Assembly (NCBI GenBank): GCA_013396755.1
Contig: VWZF01003276.1
Coordinates: forward strand, 730,254 to 794,253
Direction of reading: 5' to 3'
From: Sclerurus mexicanus
Lineage: Eukaryota; Chordata; Aves; Passeriformes; Furnariidae
DNA: 64,000 nucleotides
The stretch's first letter is position 1, and every line of letters starts with the position of its first letter. The position numbers and the translations under genes are program-made. The notes under the pieces are model-generated. The model searched no databases, was not told the DNA's origin, and was given only the letters and a program-made list of their open reading frames with translations. Below are positions 60,219 through 64,000 of this stretch, piece by piece.

Positions 60219-61857
60219 TCTTTGATTATGTCAAATATAACAGTAATTTTCTTTCACGAAGGTGTCTAGAAGCTGTGTTAGTATGGTCCCATTACTATCA
60301 ATGTGAAAGAACATATTTTTGGAGAACAGAGAATAGAGAAATTGCAGAAATTGAAGGATTTCCAATTTCCTCTTTAAAAATCAAATTTCTGTCTATGGGA
60401 CAACTGAAAAGTATATCTTTCATGTGAAAATTAATTCAAATAGTTGAGATGGTAGGACTTATATTTTGAAAATACATGCAGATATGCCGTGGGTACATTA
60501 CTTATGCAGAAGCAGTTACATAGGCAACTGTATATATGTGAATATATTTGTTAGGTATAATAGCAGAGCAACAGGCAAATTAAAAAAGTTTAAATGAAAT
60601 ACAGGTTTTATTATTTGCAGAAGTTAATTAAAGTCTTGGCACGATTTTTTTCTTTGATGTTCTCTACATAATTATTTTTAAAAATGAATACTTTCCACAA
60701 ACTTCCTCAAATTGTGTCTAGTAACTTTAAGGATGCAATTACTTTAGTCAGTACCTTGTTCTCTGTTCTAAAATTTAACATTGCCTTTGTTCTTTAAACA
60801 CAAAACATGTCCCTATTGTCACTTCCAATTTCAATTTTAGCTGGTCTGAGAATTAAAACCTTTTGAATTCTAGGACAAGTAGAACTTTATTGTCTGATTC
60901 CATCAAAGAATAATCTTTACCTTATATTTTATCCACCTATGAGCATCTCTGTTTGTATATCATTATTAGGTTGCAAAGAGATGCTCTTAAGATTTAGGAA
61001 ACACCAAAAATAAATTTGCCTCTGCAATATTGTGCCAGCCCCCTTGTGCACTTTTCAGTTAAATTATATTTTCAGCCTTTAATCCAAAGATGTACCTACA
61101 ATTAACTTTATAAATACTTCTTTACATTTTCCATAATCTCACTCAGACATAAGATGGAAATGAAACAGAAGGCATAATAGAAGGTGTTAATGACTAAGTT
61201 AGAATTTGTCTGGAATGTTCAAGTTAACACACAGTCTTATTTCATACTTTAACTATTCCTCTAGAACATTATTCAGTTTCTAAAAAAGCTTAAAGCAAAA
61301 CAAGGACTAATTCAGGAAAAAAAAGCTTTAGCATATATATATTTATATATATATATATATAATTCTTTTGAGTAAAAGCTTTTTTCCTAGTGAAGCCTAA
61401 TCTTGTTATATAAAAATATATATATGTACATATTTCTCTGTGTGTATGAGTGTTTGTAAACTGCAAAAATAGATACAGAAACTTTTTTAAGAACAAAGAA
61501 GGGAGTAGTTTATATGAATCATGGCATACTAAGACAACTTAAACATCAACACTGATTTTATTGGAAGTTTTAAGAGATGGCCAGTTGAAAGGAAGGAGGC
61601 ATTGACTGTCATGTGGCACTGACTGAGTTCACAAAGTTTCCGTTAACTCAGTAGAAGACACTAATGATTTGAATATGATAGATTTGGCAAACCCAAGGAG
61701 TACTGACCAAAGCTTATGGAAGATAAAATTATGACTTGGATCTGACCAAGTACAAATAATTTCAAGGTAGGACCTTCTGCTTGTGAATTAGCAGGACATA
61801 CAGTAGCTGAGGTCTGAAGTGACTGTCTAGATGTGCAGGTGCTTGGTTGTACCCAAA
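60219..61857. other. Intergenic, simple repeats only
   Basis: AT-rich stretch with an (AT)n microsatellite at 61333-61361 and a second TA-rich patch near 61408-61425. No gene recognised. Confidence 0.6.
61333..61361. repeat. (AT)n microsatellite
   Basis: ATATATATATTT followed by about nine further TA units. Perfectly alternating apart from one TTT interruption. Confidence 0.9.
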
Positions 61858-62265
61858 TGTATTGGTTTTATATGACAAGTTTTTAATGGTGGGGGAGCTG
61901 CAAGGGTGTCATCTGTGAGATGTCAAAAGCTGCCCTATTGGACAGAGCCCGATGCAGCCAGCTCCAAGATGGACCTGCCCCTGTCCAAAAGTAGGCCGAT
62001 CAGTGATGTGGGTAACATCTTTGTGACATCATATTTAAGAGGGGGTAAAAAAATTCTGCACAACAGCAGATGAGAGAAAGGACTGAAAATATGTGAGAGA
62101 AACAGCTCTGCAGACACAAAGATCACTGCAGATGGAGAAGGCTGAGGTGCTCCAGGTGCTGGAGCAGAGATTCCCCTGCAGCTGGTGGTGCAGACCGTGG
62201 TGAGGCAGGATGTACCCTGCCAGTCCATCGAGGTCCACTGTGGAGCAGATATTCACCCACCACAC
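61858..62265 (+). mobile_element. ERV-type LTR fragment
   Basis: It starts TGTATTGGTTTTATATGACA, like the TG start of a widespread avian ERV LTR, and passes through CAGCCAGCTCCAAGATGGAC. A TATA-like TATTTAA lies at 62032-62038. Further on it reads AGAGAAACAGCTCTGCAGAC, GGAGCAGAGATTCCCCTGCA and GTGGAGCAGATATTCACCC. The 3' part, with poly(A) signal and CA end, is absent, so it is a truncated LTR. No internal retroviral genes are seen beside it. The family name cannot be fixed by eye; ERVL type is likely. Confidence 0.75.
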
Positions 62266-64000
62266 CCTTACATAGACAATCTCTCTCAGAGAAGCTTATT
62301 TCTCCTGCTTTTGTTCTTGACATCTGGCACTCTAGACAAATTTAGGGAGGGATGAATTGCCGCAAGACTTGGAATTAATCCTAGAATGAAAAAATAAATG
62401 AAGAAAAAACAATAAAACCCTTTTCAAACCATGAAAATCATAATGAGTAAATAAATACAGGACAGACAGCAGCTTAACCTATTCATATATTCAAATATTA
62501 GAACAGTAGAAGCTGGAATATGCACATTCCCCCTGAAGGAGCATGTGAAATATGTGCACTGGTGAATAAAAAATTTAGTGAGATATATTGTAGTGCAAAG
62601 GAAAGAACTACTGTTACTAGCCATGGACTAGCCATGCACCAAGGTTTGTGCTGTTGTCAGGAGGATAGCTTCACTGGGTGTTCAGAGGCCCAGGACAATT
62701 AAGTAGTTTAAAAATGTCTTCCAGAGAACGAAGAAACCCTTAATAAAGAACAAAAGGCATCTGGAAGAAATTAACACAGGATGTGTATATGTAGATCAAA
62801 GTACAGCTGAGATCACCACCAAAGTGTCTGCCCTAACTGGCGAAGAGAGTGTCCATGGGAATGACAAATTATTCTTGTAAATTTTTATTCAGTTTTTTTA
62901 CTTAACCCAGTATCTTGCAAATGCTGTTGAGCAGTGTTTCTCCACAGATATGCAGTGAAGATAAAGACAGAAAAGGAAAACTTACAGAAGTTCAAATTCT
63001 CAGTCAGAGGGAAGTACAAAATTTAGTTCTGCGCAGGTACTTTCATGGGAGGTTATAGTTCTAAAGAAGATCAAATTTAGAGAATTAGGAATTTTGGCCA
63101 CTGATGAAAATGGAAAGGCATAACTCATCCCAAGAGATTTATTATTGTGCTTTGAAACCTACCCTGAAAATGGCTTTATGTTGGACAACCTGGCCTTTGA
63201 GAAAACAGAAGAGAACAGGTCTAATTCATCTTCCTTACTTTTTATTTATTAGGATTTGTTCATATTACTCCTACTCTTTACTCCTTTAAGTACTTCTAAA
63301 AACATAAAGATGTATACAACTGGTTTGAACAGATAACTTGATGCATCTAAGAAATTTTCATATTTTTAAGTAAGTCTTTATAAATCTGATTATAAACCAA
63401 TGCTGCTGTTGTTTAAAATTGAGTAGAAAATGACTGTATATTGCAGACACAACCTCTAAAAAATTTGCAAAAAATGCAATTAAGCAAAGGACAAAGGTAA
63501 TTTCTACAGCACTATGTCATAAAGTGGTGATGGAGACTCCACAACCTTGTGGGAATGAGGCCTATAACCATGTCATATGCCGTGAGATATGTGGTGATAG
63601 GATTTCCGTGGATGTAATGGCATGCTGAGGGGATGACAGGTCATCAGGCAGAAGCTGGATGACCCTTATCAATGCAACCAGCCAGGTGAAAGGGGGAGTG
63701 ATACTAAGGTGACACAGTTCTGCTCCACCCTTGCACAAGATCCAGAGGTCTTTGCAATCTTTCTTTGTAACTCTGGATATCCCTCATTCACATATAAAGT
63801 GGCTGCTACCCCACTATTTATGATGGCAATAACAGAATTTTTGACTACAGTCTCCCTACCACTTTTCCCAAATGTATAACTGGCATTTGAAATCCTCTGG
63901 CAGAGGATGAGATATGACCACCTTGCAGACAAGTTGATGGGCTTTCTCCTCTCTCCTTCCCAGAACAGGGACATCATTGTGGTAAGATTTGCACCTCCAA
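62266..64000. other. Intergenic end of window, no recognised gene
   Basis: 62266-63500 shows no clear feature. 63520-63977 is somewhat less AT-rich and carries a 102-codon minus-strand open frame (63669-63977) that I do not recognise. It could be a decayed transposon or endogenous retroviral piece given the nearby LTR, but I see no diagnostic motif. Confidence 0.5.

Noticed and set aside
39971..64000. KITLG exons, expected next along the chromosome
   Set aside because: No KITLG-like peptide or exon signal was seen; in other vertebrates the gene lies further away.

Overview
This is eukaryotic genomic DNA from a bird, most likely a songbird. Two vertebrate genes lie head to head with GT-AG introns: CEP290 on the minus strand and TMTC3 on the plus strand, the same neighbours as on human chromosome 12q21. 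The repeats are avian: CR1 LINE copies, an avian-type ERV LTR, and a short element with a tRNA-Ile head and a CR1 tail that looks like the passerine SINE TguSINE1. Everything here is read by eye; no alignment was run.

Layout. (1) Positions 1-5199: the first eleven coding exons of CEP290 on the minus strand, encoding residues 1-355 of a roughly 2,480-residue ciliary transition-zone protein; the rest lies left of the window. A probable extra 5' UTR exon is at 5815-5870. (2) 6560-10075: a damaged stretch of assembly. An 881-bp block (6560-7440) recurs at 7989-8869 and a 546-bp block (7442-7987) recurs at 9530-10075. Each boundary carries a single N, and a 10-N gap sits at 9510-9519. Deleting 6560-7988 restores a simple order, so I read it as a false duplication. 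(3) About 8870-10075: a GC-rich, CpG-rich bidirectional promoter shared by CEP290 (leftward) and TMTC3 (rightward), with divergent splice donors, X-box-like and NRF1-like motifs and a G-quadruplex-prone hexamer repeat. (4) About 9530 to 39-40 kb: the whole TMTC3 gene. It has 13 coding exons (17185-37628) whose phases all join to give an intact 915-residue ER O-mannosyltransferase with C-terminal TPRs. Two likely non-coding 5' exons carry upstream ORFs. A 1.6-kb degenerate CR1 lies in the intron after coding exon 2. (5) About 40-64 kb: AT-rich intergenic DNA with no gene I can support, holding CR1 remnants, an ERV-type LTR fragment, a 12-bp minisatellite and AT microsatellites. KITLG is the next gene in this direction in other vertebrates; no KITLG exon was seen here.

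The two genes share a promoter but act in different places: CEP290 at the ciliary transition zone and centriolar satellites, TMTC3 in the ER membrane mannosylating cadherins. I found no undescribed multi-gene system. The points most worth a second look are the false duplication across a shared promoter, the uORF-bearing 5' leaders of both genes, the X-box pair, and the tRNA-Ile/CR1 SINE.
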